DNA from: Mycolicibacterium sp. 018/SC-01/001
GTDB lineage: Bacteria > Actinomycetota > Actinomycetes > Mycobacteriales > Mycobacteriaceae
Direction of reading: 5' to 3'
Length of the DNA stretch: 64,000 nt
Assembly: GCF_007096635.1 (NCBI RefSeq)
Contig: NZ_VKAA01000010.1
Coordinates: forward strand, 1-64,000
Part shown: one piece after another, positions 9,957 to 18,254 of the stretch
Layout of the letters: each line of letters begins with the position of its first letter
Numbering within the stretch: the first letter of the stretch is position 1
Made by a program: the position numbers and the translations under genes
Notes under the pieces: model-generated
Databases searched by the model: none
What the model saw: the letters and a program-made list of their open reading frames with translations, nothing else
What the model was told of the DNA's origin: nothing

Positions 9957-10949
9957 CTACTGCCCCGCTGCTCGCGGCAGGTCGTAGTGCCGGGCGAACG
10001 CGACGTATTCGAGGTGCTCGAATTCGGGGTCCTCGTCGTCGATCTCGAGGACGGCGGCACCCGGCCGGCGCAGCCGCGACGGGACGACATCGAATTCTTG
10101 ATCGCTGGTGTTCTCCACGCCGAGGCGTGACCGCGCCATCCGCTGCGCACGGCGACGGCGCAGTTGTTCCTCGATCCGGGTCTGACGACGCAGATAGGCC
10201 AGGTAGAGCAGCGTGATCGCCGCGATGGTCCCGCAGGCCCACCACATCGACGCCGACCAGGTGACGGCAGCGACGGCACTGGCGAGGATCAGGACCGCCA
10301 TCACGGCCAGCGTGCGGGCGCGGAAGCGATACTTTCGGGCGCTCACCGCAGCTGCGGTGGCGGATTCGCGACGGCGCCGCCGCGCTTCGGTGAGCGAATC
10401 GGCGCTCCGCAACTCGGTGTCCGCGGGCGGCTCGAGACCCGACGAGTCGTCGACGTACTCGTACTCGTCGTCTGCTCGGGCATTGTCGTCCTCGTCCCCG
10501 TCTGCGGTGGCGAGTTCCTCGGCGTCCTCGAGGGCGCTTTCGGCGTCGACCTCGACGTGCACGTCCGTGTCGTCACCAGCGCGGACGTCCGCGACAGGCT
10601 CGGCGACAGGCAGGGCGCCCGACTCTTCCACCACGTCGACATCGAGATAGTCGGGCTCGTCGGCGTCGCGCGTCTCGGCGGCCACCATCACCACAGAGCG
10701 GCTGGGCGCGTCGTCGGCCTGCGCCTCGTCGTCATCGGGCTGCCAGTGCGGGTCGCTGCGGTGCCCGGACGCGGGCCCGCCGCGGCGGCGCAGACGTGCG
10801 CCGGCGCCGCTGTTGAGCACCCGGGTGGCCAGGGCCACGTCGCTGGTGCGTCGCACGGCGTCGCGCTTGCTGATCAGCATCGGCACCAGCACGAACAGCC
10901 AGAGCACGACGAGGGAGATCCAGAGGAGAGATTGGGGGATGCTTGGCAT
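9957..10949 (-). CDS. Glp-receptor-like membrane protein (Rv0996 type)
   Basis: Membrane protein of 330 residues. It has an N-terminal transmembrane helix (about 6-26), a long very acidic middle region (about 75-200, rich in D/E), then two hydrophobic segments (about 225-270) and a basic C-terminal part ending in an acidic EIDDEDPEFEHLEYV stretch. I chose the ATG at 10949 (MPSIPQ) because ggaaaggagcaggcacc precedes it; the longer reading lacks such a site. By position it matches Rv0996, and corynebacterial work described a membrane receptor (GlpR) for the gephyrin-like Glp that links to FtsZ; glp lies two genes upstream here. The receptor role is inferred from context. Confidence 0.68.
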   Translation of the reverse strand: MPSIPQSLLWISLVVLWLFVLVPMLISKRDAVRRTSDVALATRVLNSGAGARLRRRGGPASGHRSDPHWQPDDDEAQADDAPSRSVVMVAAETRDADEPDYLDVDVVEESGALPVAEPVADVRAGDDTDVHVEVDAESALEDAEELATADGDEDDNARADDEYEYVDDSSGLEPPADTELRSADSLTEARRRRRESATAAAVSARKYRFRARTLAVMAVLILASAVAAVTWSASMWWACGTIAAITLLYLAYLRRQTRIEEQLRRRRAQRMARSRLGVENTSDQEFDVVPSRLRRPGAAVLEIDDEDPEFEHLEYVAFARHYDLPRAAGQ

Positions 10950-11018
10950 GGTGCCTGCTCCTTTCCCCATCAGGCTAGGTCTGTCCGACCAGCGCATCCG
11001 TGAGCGGCGCGCCGGAAC

Positions 11019-11036
11019 AATTACACACCTGTAATT
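11019..11036. promoter_or_regulatory. 18-bp A+T-rich palindrome upstream of receptor gene
   Basis: AATTACA-CACC-TGTAATT is a perfect 7+4+7 inverted repeat in the 153-base gap between rimJ and the receptor gene, 70 bases before the latter's ATG. A second palindrome, ACACGTGT, lies at 11061-11068. The site looks like a repressor operator, but I cannot name the protein. Confidence 0.5.
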
Positions 11037-11102
11037 CGCTGAGTACAAGCACCAAACGTCACACGTGTCACATGAGCAACATCAGCGCGGGCAAAGGGAC
11101 CG

Positions 11103-11759
11103 TCACGCCCACGACGCACGTCCCGCGCGCACCAGTGCGGAGGTCACCGAACCGTTGACCTCCTCGATCGTCAGCGCCACCAGCAAGTGGTCCCGCCACG
11201 CGCCGTCGACGTCCAGATAGCGCTGCAGGAGGCCCTCTTCCCGGAAGCCCGCCTTTGCCAGAACCGCCCGGCTGGCCGCATTCTCCGGACGCACGGTGGC
11301 CTCCACCCGGTGCAGCATGACCGGCCCGAAGCAGTGGTCCAATCCCAGCGCCAGGGCAGCGGTGGCAATCCCTCCCCCGACGAATTCGCTGGCGACCCAG
11401 TAGCCGATCCAGGCCGACCGCAGCGCACCATGGGTGACATTGCCGATCGTCAGCTGGCCTGCGAACTTCCCGTCCAGCTCGATCACATAGGGCAGCATGC
11501 GCCCCTTGCGCGCCTCCGCACGCAGCCCCGAGCAGACGGCGGGCCACGACGAAACAGCGTGCCGCAGTTGCCAATCCATGTCCGTGGACGGCTCCCACGG
11601 CTCCAGATGGTCGCGATCGGCCAACCGAATTCTGCTCCACTGCGCCGCGTCGCGCAGGCGCACCGGCCGCAGCCGCACCGTCCCAGCGGCCACCCGCAAC
11701 GGACCCACGGGCTGCGGCCATCCGGGATGTTGTGAGCGGGCACCGAGGAGGTTCATCAC
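11103..11759 (-). CDS. rimJ: GNAT N-acetyltransferase (RimJ type)
   Basis: Acetyl-CoA-dependent N-acetyltransferase of 218 residues, similar in layout to RimJ enzymes that acetylate protein N termini. The family pattern is visible in VRLRPVRLRDAAQW, WIGYWVASEFVGGGIAT (acetyl-CoA loop) and HRVEATVRPENAASRAVLAKAGF. It follows glp by 17 bases in a galU-glp-rimJ unit, the same order as in M. tuberculosis (Rv0993-Rv0995). The real substrate is not known; the ribosomal-protein name is inherited from homologs. Confidence 0.85.
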   Translation of the reverse strand: MMNLLGARSQHPGWPQPVGPLRVAAGTVRLRPVRLRDAAQWSRIRLADRDHLEPWEPSTDMDWQLRHAVSSWPAVCSGLRAEARKGRMLPYVIELDGKFAGQLTIGNVTHGALRSAWIGYWVASEFVGGGIATAALALGLDHCFGPVMLHRVEATVRPENAASRAVLAKAGFREEGLLQRYLDVDGAWRDHLLVALTIEEVNGSVTSALVRAGRASWA

Positions 11760-11776
11760 GAGTCGTGGAGTCGGCC

Positions 11777-13045
11777 TCAGCCGCGCTGAGCCAGGAACGC
11801 GACGTCGACGATCTCGCCGGTGCGGACCTGCTCGGCGTCGTTGGGCACGACCACCAGGCAGTTTGCCTCGGCGAGAGTGGCCAGCAGGTGCGACGAGGCA
11901 CCGGGAGCCCCGCCGAGTGCCTGGACCAGGTACTCGCCCGTGTCCTGATCGCGCATCAGCTGCCCCCGCAGGTAGCCCTTGCGACCGACCACCGACGTGA
12001 TCGGAGACAGCGCCCGCGCCTGCACGATGCGCCGCATCGGCTGCCGCTTCCCCAACGACAACCGCAGCAGCGGCCGGACCATCACCTCGAACACCACCAG
12101 TGCACTGACCGGGTTGGCGGGCAGCAGGAACACCGGCACGCCGTCCGGTCCGAGCTGACCGAAGCCCTGGACCGATCCCGGGTGCATCGCAATGCGCGTC
12201 ACCTCCATGTCGCCCAACTGGGCCAGTACGGACCGCACGCTCTCGGCCGCCGCGCCGCCGACCGCTCCCGCGATCACCACTGCTTCGGCGCGGCTGAGCT
12301 GGCCTTCGACCACCTCGCGCAGCTGCGTGGGGTCAGTCGGGACGATGCCGACGCGGTTCACCTCGGCACCGGCGTCGCGGCCGGCCGCGGCCAACGCGTA
12401 GGAGTTGACGTCGTACACCTGGCCGTTTCCGGGCGTCCGCGAGATGTCGACGAGCTCTCCGCCCACGCACATCACCGACAACCGCGGTCTCGGATGCACC
12501 AGCACGCGCTCCCGGCCCACCGCGGCGAGAAGGCCGACCTGCGCCGGGCCGATGATCGCGCCCGCTCGCACCGCCACATCGCCGGGCTGGACGTCGTCGC
12601 CGGTGCGTCTCACGTACGCCCCGGACCGCACCCCGCGCAACACCCGGACCCGGGACTCGCCGCCGTCGGTCCAGCGCAGGGGTAGCACCGCATCGGCCAG
12701 CGTCGGCATCGGCGCACCGGTCTGCACGCGCGCGGCCTGGCGCGGCTGCAACCGGCTCGGCGTCCGCGAACCTGCCTCGATCAGACCCATGACGGGGAGG
12801 CTCACGTCGCGATTCTCCGGTTCGTCGCCGTCGACACTGTCCGGACCGCCGCCGATGCCGAGCACATCGACGCTGCGCACCGCGTACCCGTCGATAGCCG
12901 CCTGGTCGAAGCCGGGTAGCGGCCGCTCGGTGACGACCTCTTCAGCGCACATCAGCCCCTGCGCCTCGGCGATCGCCACCCGCACCGGCCGCGGTGCCAC
13001 CGCGGCCGCGGCGACGCGCGCCTGCTGCTCCTCCACCGAACGCAC
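11777..13045 (-). CDS. glp: gephyrin/MoeA-like protein Glp
   Basis: Protein of 422 residues with the MoeA architecture: N-terminal domain with PLPGFDQAAIDGYAVR, an inserted domain, the MPT-binding fold, and a C-terminal beta domain. True molybdopterin molybdenumtransferases carry an SGGxSxG loop and GxPGNP; here these read AGAVGGAAAES and LLPANPVSAL, so the catalytic loop is altered. Mycobacterial MoeA1 (Rv0994) is the positional equivalent, and the corynebacterial counterpart acts in cell division with a membrane receptor rather than in cofactor synthesis. The start is the GTG at 13045, preceded by aacaggagaaagg. No other moa/moe gene except moaB2 is in the window. Confidence 0.8.
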   Translation of the reverse strand: MRSVEEQQARVAAAAVAPRPVRVAIAEAQGLMCAEEVVTERPLPGFDQAAIDGYAVRSVDVLGIGGGPDSVDGDEPENRDVSLPVMGLIEAGSRTPSRLQPRQAARVQTGAPMPTLADAVLPLRWTDGGESRVRVLRGVRSGAYVRRTGDDVQPGDVAVRAGAIIGPAQVGLLAAVGRERVLVHPRPRLSVMCVGGELVDISRTPGNGQVYDVNSYALAAAGRDAGAEVNRVGIVPTDPTQLREVVEGQLSRAEAVVIAGAVGGAAAESVRSVLAQLGDMEVTRIAMHPGSVQGFGQLGPDGVPVFLLPANPVSALVVFEVMVRPLLRLSLGKRQPMRRIVQARALSPITSVVGRKGYLRGQLMRDQDTGEYLVQALGGAPGASSHLLATLAEANCLVVVPNDAEQVRTGEIVDVAFLAQRG

Positions 13046-13107
13046 AGCATGCCTTTCTCCTGTTGAGCGCCTACGCGCTCCGCAGAAGATGCGCGTGATC
13101 GGCGGCG

Positions 13108-14031
13108 CTAGTGCTCGGCCGAAGCCTGCCCGAGTCCCAGCCGCTCGACCAACCACCGCCGTAGTTCGGGCCCGTAGTCGTCTCGCTCCAACGCAAAGTC
13201 AACCGCAGCCTTCAGGTAGCCTCCTGGATTTCCCAGATCGTGTCGAGATCCGCGATGGACCACGACGTGCACCGGATGACCTTCCTCGATGAGCAGAGCG
13301 ATGGCGTCGGTGAGCTGGAGCTCGCCGCCGGCGCCGCGCGGGATGCGCTTCAGCGCGTCGAATATCGCCCGGTCCAGAACGTAACGACCGGCCGCCGCGT
13401 ACGGCGACGGGGCTTCCTCGGCCGGGGGCTTTTCCACCATGCCCTTGACGCGCAGCACGTTCGGGTTGGCGGCGTCGGGCACGGTTTCGACGTCGAACAC
13501 GCCGTAGGCACTGATGTCTTCCCGGTCGACCTCGATCGCGCACAGCACGGAGCCACCGCGTTTGGCGCGCACCTTCGACATCGTCTCGAGAACCCCGGTC
13601 GGCAGCACCAGGTCGTCGGGCAGCAGCACCGCGATCGCGTCCTCGTCGGGTGCGAGGCTGGCCTCGACACAGCTGACCGCGTGGCCCAGCCCGAGCGGCT
13701 CGGCCTGCACGACAGACTCGACCTTGATCAACGCGGGCGCGCGACGCACCTTCTCCAGCATCGCGTTCTTTCCGCGCGCCTCCAGGGTGCCCTCCAGGAC
13801 GAGGTCCTCGACGAAGTGCGCGACCACCCCGTCCTTCCCCTCGGAGGTGATGATGATCAGGCGTTCAGCGCCTGCCTGTGCGGCCTCGGCGGCCACCAAC
13901 TCGATACCGGGCGTGTCGACGACCGGCAGCAACTCTTTGGGCACCGTCTTCGTGGCGGGCAGGAAACGGGTTCCCAGCCCCGCAGCGGGGACGACCGCGG
14001 TGTGCGGTATGGGAACTTCAGGCCGATTCAT
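13108..14031 (-). CDS. galU: UTP-glucose-1-phosphate uridylyltransferase
   Basis: Makes UDP-glucose from glucose 1-phosphate and UTP in the cytosol, feeding trehalose, glycogen and cell-wall glycan synthesis. Length 307 residues. The nucleotide-binding start VVPAAGLGTRFLPATKTVPKE is diagnostic, and DDLVLP, KPPAEEAPS and the ELQLTDAI block follow in the normal order. It is the first gene of the galU-glp-rimJ unit and is divergent from the 5-formyl-THF cyclo-ligase gene, 64 bases away. Confidence 0.96.
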   Translation of the reverse strand: MNRPEVPIPHTAVVPAAGLGTRFLPATKTVPKELLPVVDTPGIELVAAEAAQAGAERLIIITSEGKDGVVAHFVEDLVLEGTLEARGKNAMLEKVRRAPALIKVESVVQAEPLGLGHAVSCVEASLAPDEDAIAVLLPDDLVLPTGVLETMSKVRAKRGGSVLCAIEVDREDISAYGVFDVETVPDAANPNVLRVKGMVEKPPAEEAPSPYAAAGRYVLDRAIFDALKRIPRGAGGELQLTDAIALLIEEGHPVHVVVHRGSRHDLGNPGGYLKAAVDFALERDDYGPELRRWLVERLGLGQASAEH

Positions 14032-14095
14032 CGTTCACACACTAACCTCTCGGGGTCGGTAGTTCCTCCTTACCCGGCACGCGGAAGGCTACTCA

Positions 14096-14695
14096 GTGCG
14101 TCAGACGAAAACACAGGTACGCGCCGCAATCCTCGCCGCTCGCGCGGCCACGACACCGCAGCAGCGCACCGCCGAAGCCGCCGCGCTGACCCGCCACCTG
14201 CTGGCCCTCATCACCCCCGACACCACGGTGTGTGCCTATGTACCCGTCGGATCGGAGCCGGGCTCGGCCGACCTGCTCGACGAGTTGACCGCCCGCGGCG
14301 TGCGGGTCTTGCTGCCCGTGGCGCAGACGGACGGCGACGGCGTACCGCAACCGCTCGAATGGGGCGTCCACCGCTCCGGCGCGCTGATTCATGCGGCCTT
14401 CGGACTGCGCGAGCCGCCGCCACCGCACCTCCCGCCGCGGGCCGTGGCCGAGGCGCGCACGGTGCTGGTGCCCGCGCTCGCCGCGGACCGGGCCGGCGTG
14501 CGACTGGGCAGGGGCGCCGGGTTCTACGACCGGACGTTGCAGCTGGCCTCCCCCGGCGCCCAGCTGATGGCGGTCGTGCGCGACGACGAACTCGTCGATG
14601 CGTTGCCTCACGAACCCCACGACGTCCGCATGACCCATGCCGTGACGCCGGGAGGCGGCATCGTCACACTGGGGGCCACGCCCGGGAGGGAATGA
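14096..14695 (+). CDS. 5-formyltetrahydrofolate cyclo-ligase
   Basis: Converts 5-formyl-THF to 5,10-methenyl-THF with ATP, recycling a stored folate; 199 residues. Recognised by KTQVRAAILAARAAT at the N terminus, the YVPVGSEPGS strand and the GRGAGFYDR phosphate loop near residue 140. The start is a GTG at 14096 with a modest purine stretch (gcggaagg) upstream. It is followed after 73 bases by the FmdB-type gene, in the same order as Rv0992c-Rv0991c. Confidence 0.92.
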   Translation: MRQTKTQVRAAILAARAATTPQQRTAEAAALTRHLLALITPDTTVCAYVPVGSEPGSADLLDELTARGVRVLLPVAQTDGDGVPQPLEWGVHRSGALIHAAFGLREPPPPHLPPRAVAEARTVLVPALAADRAGVRLGRGAGFYDRTLQLASPGAQLMAVVRDDELVDALPHEPHDVRMTHAVTPGGGIVTLGATPGRE

Positions 14696-14768
14696 CGACC
14701 ACCCGCTGGCGGTTCTAGCACTTGAGCCGCTAGAGTGCTAATCACGTGTGACGACCTCGGAGGACGCT

Positions 14769-15119
14769 GTGCCCACCTATTCCTATGCATGCACCGAGTG
14801 CGACAACAAGTTCGACGTCGTGCAGGCCTTCACCGACGACTCGCTGACGGAGTGCCCCCAGTGCCACGGTCGCCTGCGCAAGGTGTTCGGCAAGGTCGGC
14901 GTCGTGTTCAAGGGCAGCGGGTTCTACCGCACCGACAGCCGCGAATCCGGCAAGAGCTCGTCGTCGAGCAGCAGCGCCAAGACCACAGGCTCGGATTCCG
15001 GCTCGTCCGGTTCCTCGGACAGCTCCTCGTCGTCCTCCTCGAGCAGCTCATCGGGGTCGTCGGGGTCCAGCTCAGCGGCGAGCGGATCGTCGACGCCGGC
15101 GGCCGCAGCCTCCAGCTGA
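14769..15119 (+). CDS. FmdB-family zinc-ribbon protein (Ruc type)
   Basis: Protein of 116 residues with a four-cysteine zinc ribbon (C8-x2-C11 and C29-x2-C32) followed by VGVVFKGSGFYRTDSR and a very long serine-rich, disordered tail (about residues 60-116). The M. tuberculosis equivalent Rv0991c was described as a redox-regulated chaperone whose disorder follows cysteine oxidation. I chose the GTG at 14769 because cggagga lies four bases upstream; the earlier GTG at 14748 lacks one. The serine run here is longer than I recall for Rv0991c. Confidence 0.85.
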   Translation: MPTYSYACTECDNKFDVVQAFTDDSLTECPQCHGRLRKVFGKVGVVFKGSGFYRTDSRESGKSSSSSSSAKTTGSDSGSSGSSDSSSSSSSSSSSGSSGSSSAASGSSTPAAAASS

Positions 15120-15185
15120 GCAGGTTGTCCACAGGCGCCGAATCAGCTACTGACCAGAGCAGTCGCGCCGCTCTAGCGTGGCCGC

Positions 15186-15845
15186 ATGTCCGGCTCGCTC
15201 AACCCCACCGCGCTGCAGCGCCTTCACCGTAGGCTCCGGCCTGACTGGCTGCGGACGGTCGTCGCCCGGCGGATACTGGCCGGCGCCCTGGTCCTTCTCG
15301 CCGGCGCCGCCGCATGGCGCGCCGATCCTCGCGACGACCTGGTCGAGGTCGTCGTCGCCGCCCGTGATCTCAGCGCCGGCTCGGCGCTGACCGCAGAGGA
15401 TGTCCGGCTCGAGCACCGTAGTCCCACAACACTTCCCGACGGCGCGCGGACCCGTATCGACGACGTCGCGGGCAACACCCTCAGCGGCGCCGCCCGCCGC
15501 GGCGAGGTGCTGACCGACGTCAGGGTGCTCGGCCCGCGGCTCACGGAATCCCTTGCCGGCCCCGGCGCTCGCATCGCGGCCGTGTCGCTGGCCGACGCCG
15601 CGCTGGTCGACCTTCTGCGTGCCGGCGACGTCGTCGACGTGGTCTCGGCCCCCACCTCCGCCGACACCGGCGCCGAGGCGCGCGTCATCGCGAGGGACGC
15701 GGTGGTGGTCCTGGTGTCGACGCCCGGCAGCGGGATCACCGCAGCCAACGCCAATCGTGTTGTGCTGATCGCTCTTTCGTCATCATCGGCGACAGTTGTC
15801 GCGAGCGCTGCGCTGACCCAGACGGTGACTCTGACGCTGCACTGA
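15186..15845 (+). CDS. SAF-domain membrane-anchored protein
   Basis: Protein of 219 residues with one N-terminal transmembrane helix (about 29-45, RILAGALVLLAGAAAW) and an external SAF domain (about 54-115, with VVVAARDLSAGSALTAEDV). SAF domains occur in the pilus-assembly protein CpaB, in sialic acid synthases and in antifreeze proteins. No Flp pilus genes are nearby, so a CpaB role is not supported. It corresponds by position to Rv0990c. Its stop abuts that of the convergent secreted protein gene. Confidence 0.75.
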   Translation: MSGSLNPTALQRLHRRLRPDWLRTVVARRILAGALVLLAGAAAWRADPRDDLVEVVVAARDLSAGSALTAEDVRLEHRSPTTLPDGARTRIDDVAGNTLSGAARRGEVLTDVRVLGPRLTESLAGPGARIAAVSLADAALVDLLRAGDVVDVVSAPTSADTGAEARVIARDAVVVLVSTPGSGITAANANRVVLIALSSSSATVVASAALTQTVTLTLH

Positions 15846-16142
15846 CTACTTCACGGTGAGGTAGATGACGTTACCCGTTCTGATGAGGTGCTGATCGTCG
15901 AAGTTGGCGTCCCACACACGTTTCCAGATGTCTGGACCTGTCGTCAGATTGACCACCGTCGCCTCGTCGAGCGGAACACGAGACTGCCGGGTGACGATCA
16001 CGCGATTGCCGGCGGCCTCCAGTTCGCTGATGGTGTCCTCCGCGCTGCTCGCGGTCGGAGCAGCGAGCGCCGGTGCAGCGAACCCGAGCGCCACGGCGGT
16101 GAGCGCGGTCGCTGCTGTGGTGATGATGCTGAACCTGGTCAT
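15846..16142 (-). CDS. small secreted protein of unknown function
   Basis: Exported protein of 98 residues: signal peptide of about 28 residues ending APALAA, then a short mature domain with VIVTRQSRVPLDEATVV and VIYLTVK. Small secreted mycobacterial proteins of this shape are common and lack known function. The ATG at 16142 is preceded by cagggatcgac, a weak ribosome site. It lies between two plus-strand genes and appears to be a single-gene unit. Confidence 0.65.
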   Translation of the reverse strand: MTRFSIITTAATALTAVALGFAAPALAAPTASSAEDTISELEAAGNRVIVTRQSRVPLDEATVVNLTTGPDIWKRVWDANFDDQHLIRTGNVIYLTVK

Positions 16143-16292
16143 GTCGATCCCTGCTTTCCGGTGCTGCTCGATCTACCGCGTTAAACCCGCAGCTCAGGCA
16201 GATAATTCCGGTGGCAGAAAGTGTTCGATCGGTGGCAGTAACGACTAACGTGGAGCCCTGTCAGTCCGCACATTCCGACCGGGAGGACCAGC

Positions 16293-16751
16293 ATGCTCAA
16301 GGGATTCAAAGATTTCCTCGCCCGCGGCAACGTAATCGATCTGTCGGTGGCGGTGGTCATCGGCACGGCGTTCACCGCTCTGGTGAAAGCCTTCACCGAC
16401 AACGTGATTCAGCCGCTCATCGACCGTATCGGCGCCGGCGGCAACAGGGAGTACGGGATCTTGAAGATCCCGCTGGGTGCCGACAAGTACCTCGACTTCA
16501 ACGCCGTACTGTCGGCCTGCATCAACTTTCTCCTGGTCGCGGCCGTCGTGTACTTCGTGATCGTGTTGCCGTACAAGAAGCTCCGGGAGCGCGGTGAGGT
16601 CGAGCAGGCCCAGGACACGGAGCTGAGCCTGCTCACCGAGATCCGGAATCTGCTGCAGGAGAGCGGCGGCTCGGCAGGAAAGCATGTCAGCGGACCGGGC
16701 ACTGGCCCCAGCCCGGACACCGCGCAACACACCAGCGCGGACCGCGACTGA
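16293..16751 (+). CDS. mscL: large-conductance mechanosensitive channel
   Basis: Pentameric plasma-membrane channel that opens under membrane tension to release solutes on hypo-osmotic shock. Length 152 residues. The amphipathic N-terminal helix [17 protein letters not shown], first pore helix ([16 protein letters not shown]) and second helix ([21 protein letters not shown]) are canonical. The C-terminal cytoplasmic tail is Ser/Gly/Pro-rich. The transcript probably ends at the strong hairpin at 16767-16800. Confidence 0.97.
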   Translation: MLKGFKDFLARGNVIDLSVAVVIGTAFTALVKAFTDNVIQPLIDRIGAGGNREYGILKIPLGADKYLDFNAVLSACINFLLVAAVVYFVIVLPYKKLRERGEVEQAQDTELSLLTEIRNLLQESGGSAGKHVSGPGTGPSPDTAQHTSADRD

Positions 16752-16766
16752 CCACTCACATCACAA

Positions 16767-16800
16767 CAGTGGGCCCCCGGCTTCCGCCGGGGGCCCACTG
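16767..16800. terminator. strong bidirectional hairpin between mscL and secreted protein gene
   Basis: A perfect 15-base-pair stem (16767-16781 with 16786-16800) closes a TTCC loop between convergent genes. There is no T run on either side, as is common for mycobacterial terminators. Confidence 0.8.
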
Positions 16801-16814
16801 CGTTGACAACTCGA

Positions 16815-17231
16815 TCAGGGGTTGTTGATGTCGAACGGAATCGCCATCCAGTTCGCGCACCACGGACCGTCGTACACGCAGGCGCTGATGTCGCCGGCAG
16901 CACCGGAGAACACCCACGCCTTCGTGCCGGGAACACCCCGGGTCGACGTGCGAACCTCGCCGCCCTGTGAGGCGAGAGCCTCACCGAAGCCGGAGGTGCG
17001 CACCTCGCCCTGTGCGTACACGCCGGACGAGCCATTGGCAACGTCGGGCGAACGCACGGCGCCGTCGGCCTCGCGGCCGTTACCCGGCACCGAGGGATCG
17101 GCGCTGATGTCGTCGGCGCTGGCAGTGCCAACACCGAGCGTCATGATCGCGGCGGCAGCGGCAAGGCCGCTCAGCCCCATGGCGATCGGCTTCGCCAACC
17201 GCGCGGAAACGGAAGTACCGTACTCGGCCAC
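16815..17231 (-). CDS. secreted protein of unknown function
   Basis: Exported protein of about 138 residues. The GTG at 17231 is preceded by gagagaaggga at a good distance and gives a clear signal peptide (hydrophobic core AMGLSGLAAAAAIMTLGVG, cleavage near ASA-DD). The mature part contains a short repeated phrase, GEVRTSGFG and GEVRTSTRG, and ends WCANWMAIPFDINNP with two cysteines probably forming a disulfide. Longer readings extend upstream without a ribosome site. It lies downstream of the three porin genes, 139 bases after the last of them, and may be read through from it. Confidence 0.68.
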   Translation of the reverse strand: MAEYGTSVSARLAKPIAMGLSGLAAAAAIMTLGVGTASADDISADPSVPGNGREADGAVRSPDVANGSSGVYAQGEVRTSGFGEALASQGGEVRTSTRGVPGTKAWVFSGAAGDISACVYDGPWCANWMAIPFDINNP

Positions 17232-17370
17232 CGGCCGTCCCTTCTCTCTGAACTGGTTGAAGCTAGGTCCGCTCAGATTACCAGTGTTGGACGTGTTGCG
17301 CGCACGTAGCGCGATGTTCGGAATCATCGTCGTTCCCTAGTGTTTTCCCTGACCGAAGTGGGTATTCGGC

Positions 17371-18018
17371 CTAGTTCATGTTCCAGGGCTCGCCATAGGT
17401 GGTGACGCTGTCACCGTCCTTGGAGATCAGCCGCGCGTAGGGGCGCAGCAGCACACCGCCGGCGGCACCGGTCACCGTGCCGTGCGCGTTCGAGACCGCG
17501 ACCGCACCGTGGTCACCGGAGACATCCACCGAGAACGTGGCCACCTCCTGGATGCCCGGGCCGTTGCCCAGGTCAGCAGAGATCGAGACACCGGGCAGCA
17601 GCGGCGGCGTCGAGATCGGCGGGAACAGATCGATGGCGCCGTTGTCGGTACCGATCACGTCCTGGGCGTCCAGCGCGATGTTGGGCGTGGTGTAGCTGAA
17701 GTTGATACCCACACCCAGCGACCAGGGGAAGCCGATCTGATAGCCCAGCTCCAGCGTGCCGGCGAAGTCGCTGGCACCATCTCCGACGACCGAGTACACC
17801 GCCTTGCCCGAGTGGAACCACTCCCGGGTCAGCCGGTTGCGGTCAAGAGGGAACACGCCATTGAGGAAGGTGTCCCACTGTTGGATGGTCAGGGTGCGCC
17901 CCTTACCGTCCACGAGGCTCAGCTCGTTGTCCAGCCCTGCGTGTGACGTGCCGGTGCTGACGAGCAGCGCCGCAAGGCTCATGCTCAGTGCGACCAACAC
18001 GCGGATGATCAGTTTCAT
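17371..18018 (-). CDS. MspA-family porin, third copy
   Basis: Outer-membrane (mycomembrane) octameric porin subunit for small hydrophilic solutes, 215 residues with a 27-residue signal peptide (cleavage SHA-GLDN). The mature protein is 188 residues and follows MspA closely from GLDNELSLVDGKGRTLT to YGEPWNMN. At the constriction MspA has D90, D91 and D93; here it is D90-A91-Q92-D93, and four extra residues lie between this point and PGVSISADLGNG. Its upstream 130 bases are homologous to those of the second copy, so gene and promoter were duplicated together. Start at 18018 is fixed by the signal peptide and the gctgggg-agagc context. Confidence 0.93.
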   Translation of the reverse strand: MKLIIRVLVALSMSLAALLVSTGTSHAGLDNELSLVDGKGRTLTIQQWDTFLNGVFPLDRNRLTREWFHSGKAVYSVVGDGASDFAGTLELGYQIGFPWSLGVGINFSYTTPNIALDAQDVIGTDNGAIDLFPPISTPPLLPGVSISADLGNGPGIQEVATFSVDVSGDHGAVAVSNAHGTVTGAAGGVLLRPYARLISKDGDSVTTYGEPWNMN

Positions 18019-18148
18019 GCTCTCCCCAGCCCGTAGACGGTGAATTATTGGAAAATTTCTCATCTTTGAGGAGACGAAAGTATCCAGCGGGGCATCGAAC
18101 CGCCCGCCCGCCAAGCATTTTTGTAACCAATTGCCAGGCTGGTCACAG
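18019..18148 (-). promoter_or_regulatory. porin upstream region, paralogous to 18903-19030
   Basis: This stretch aligns along its length with the region in front of the second porin copy. Both share gtagacggtga near the gene and the distal block TGACCAGC-TGGCAA-TTGGTTAC, an imperfect inverted repeat (ACCAG-N8-TTGGT here). It presumably carries the promoter of the third copy. Confidence 0.6.
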
Positions 18149-18204
18149 ACAACGGCCCCTGTCTGAAAATGCGCTGTACATCGGTGCCGCACAACACAAG
18201 CAGA

Positions 18205-18230
18205 CGGCCCCTGACCGGAGTCAGGGGCCG
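18205..18230 (-). terminator. hairpin downstream of second porin copy
   Basis: CGGCCCCTGA (18205-18214) pairs with TCAGGGGCCG (18221-18230) around a six-base loop, 25 bases after the stop of the second porin gene. It would end that transcript before the promoter region of the third copy. Confidence 0.7.
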
Positions 18231-18254
18231 CCCGTTGTCAGCTGGGATTTTGTG

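Noticed and set aside
17353..17369. Hairpin after the third porin copy
   Set aside because: CCGAA/TTCGG is only five base pairs with a seven-base loop, weaker than those after the other two copies.
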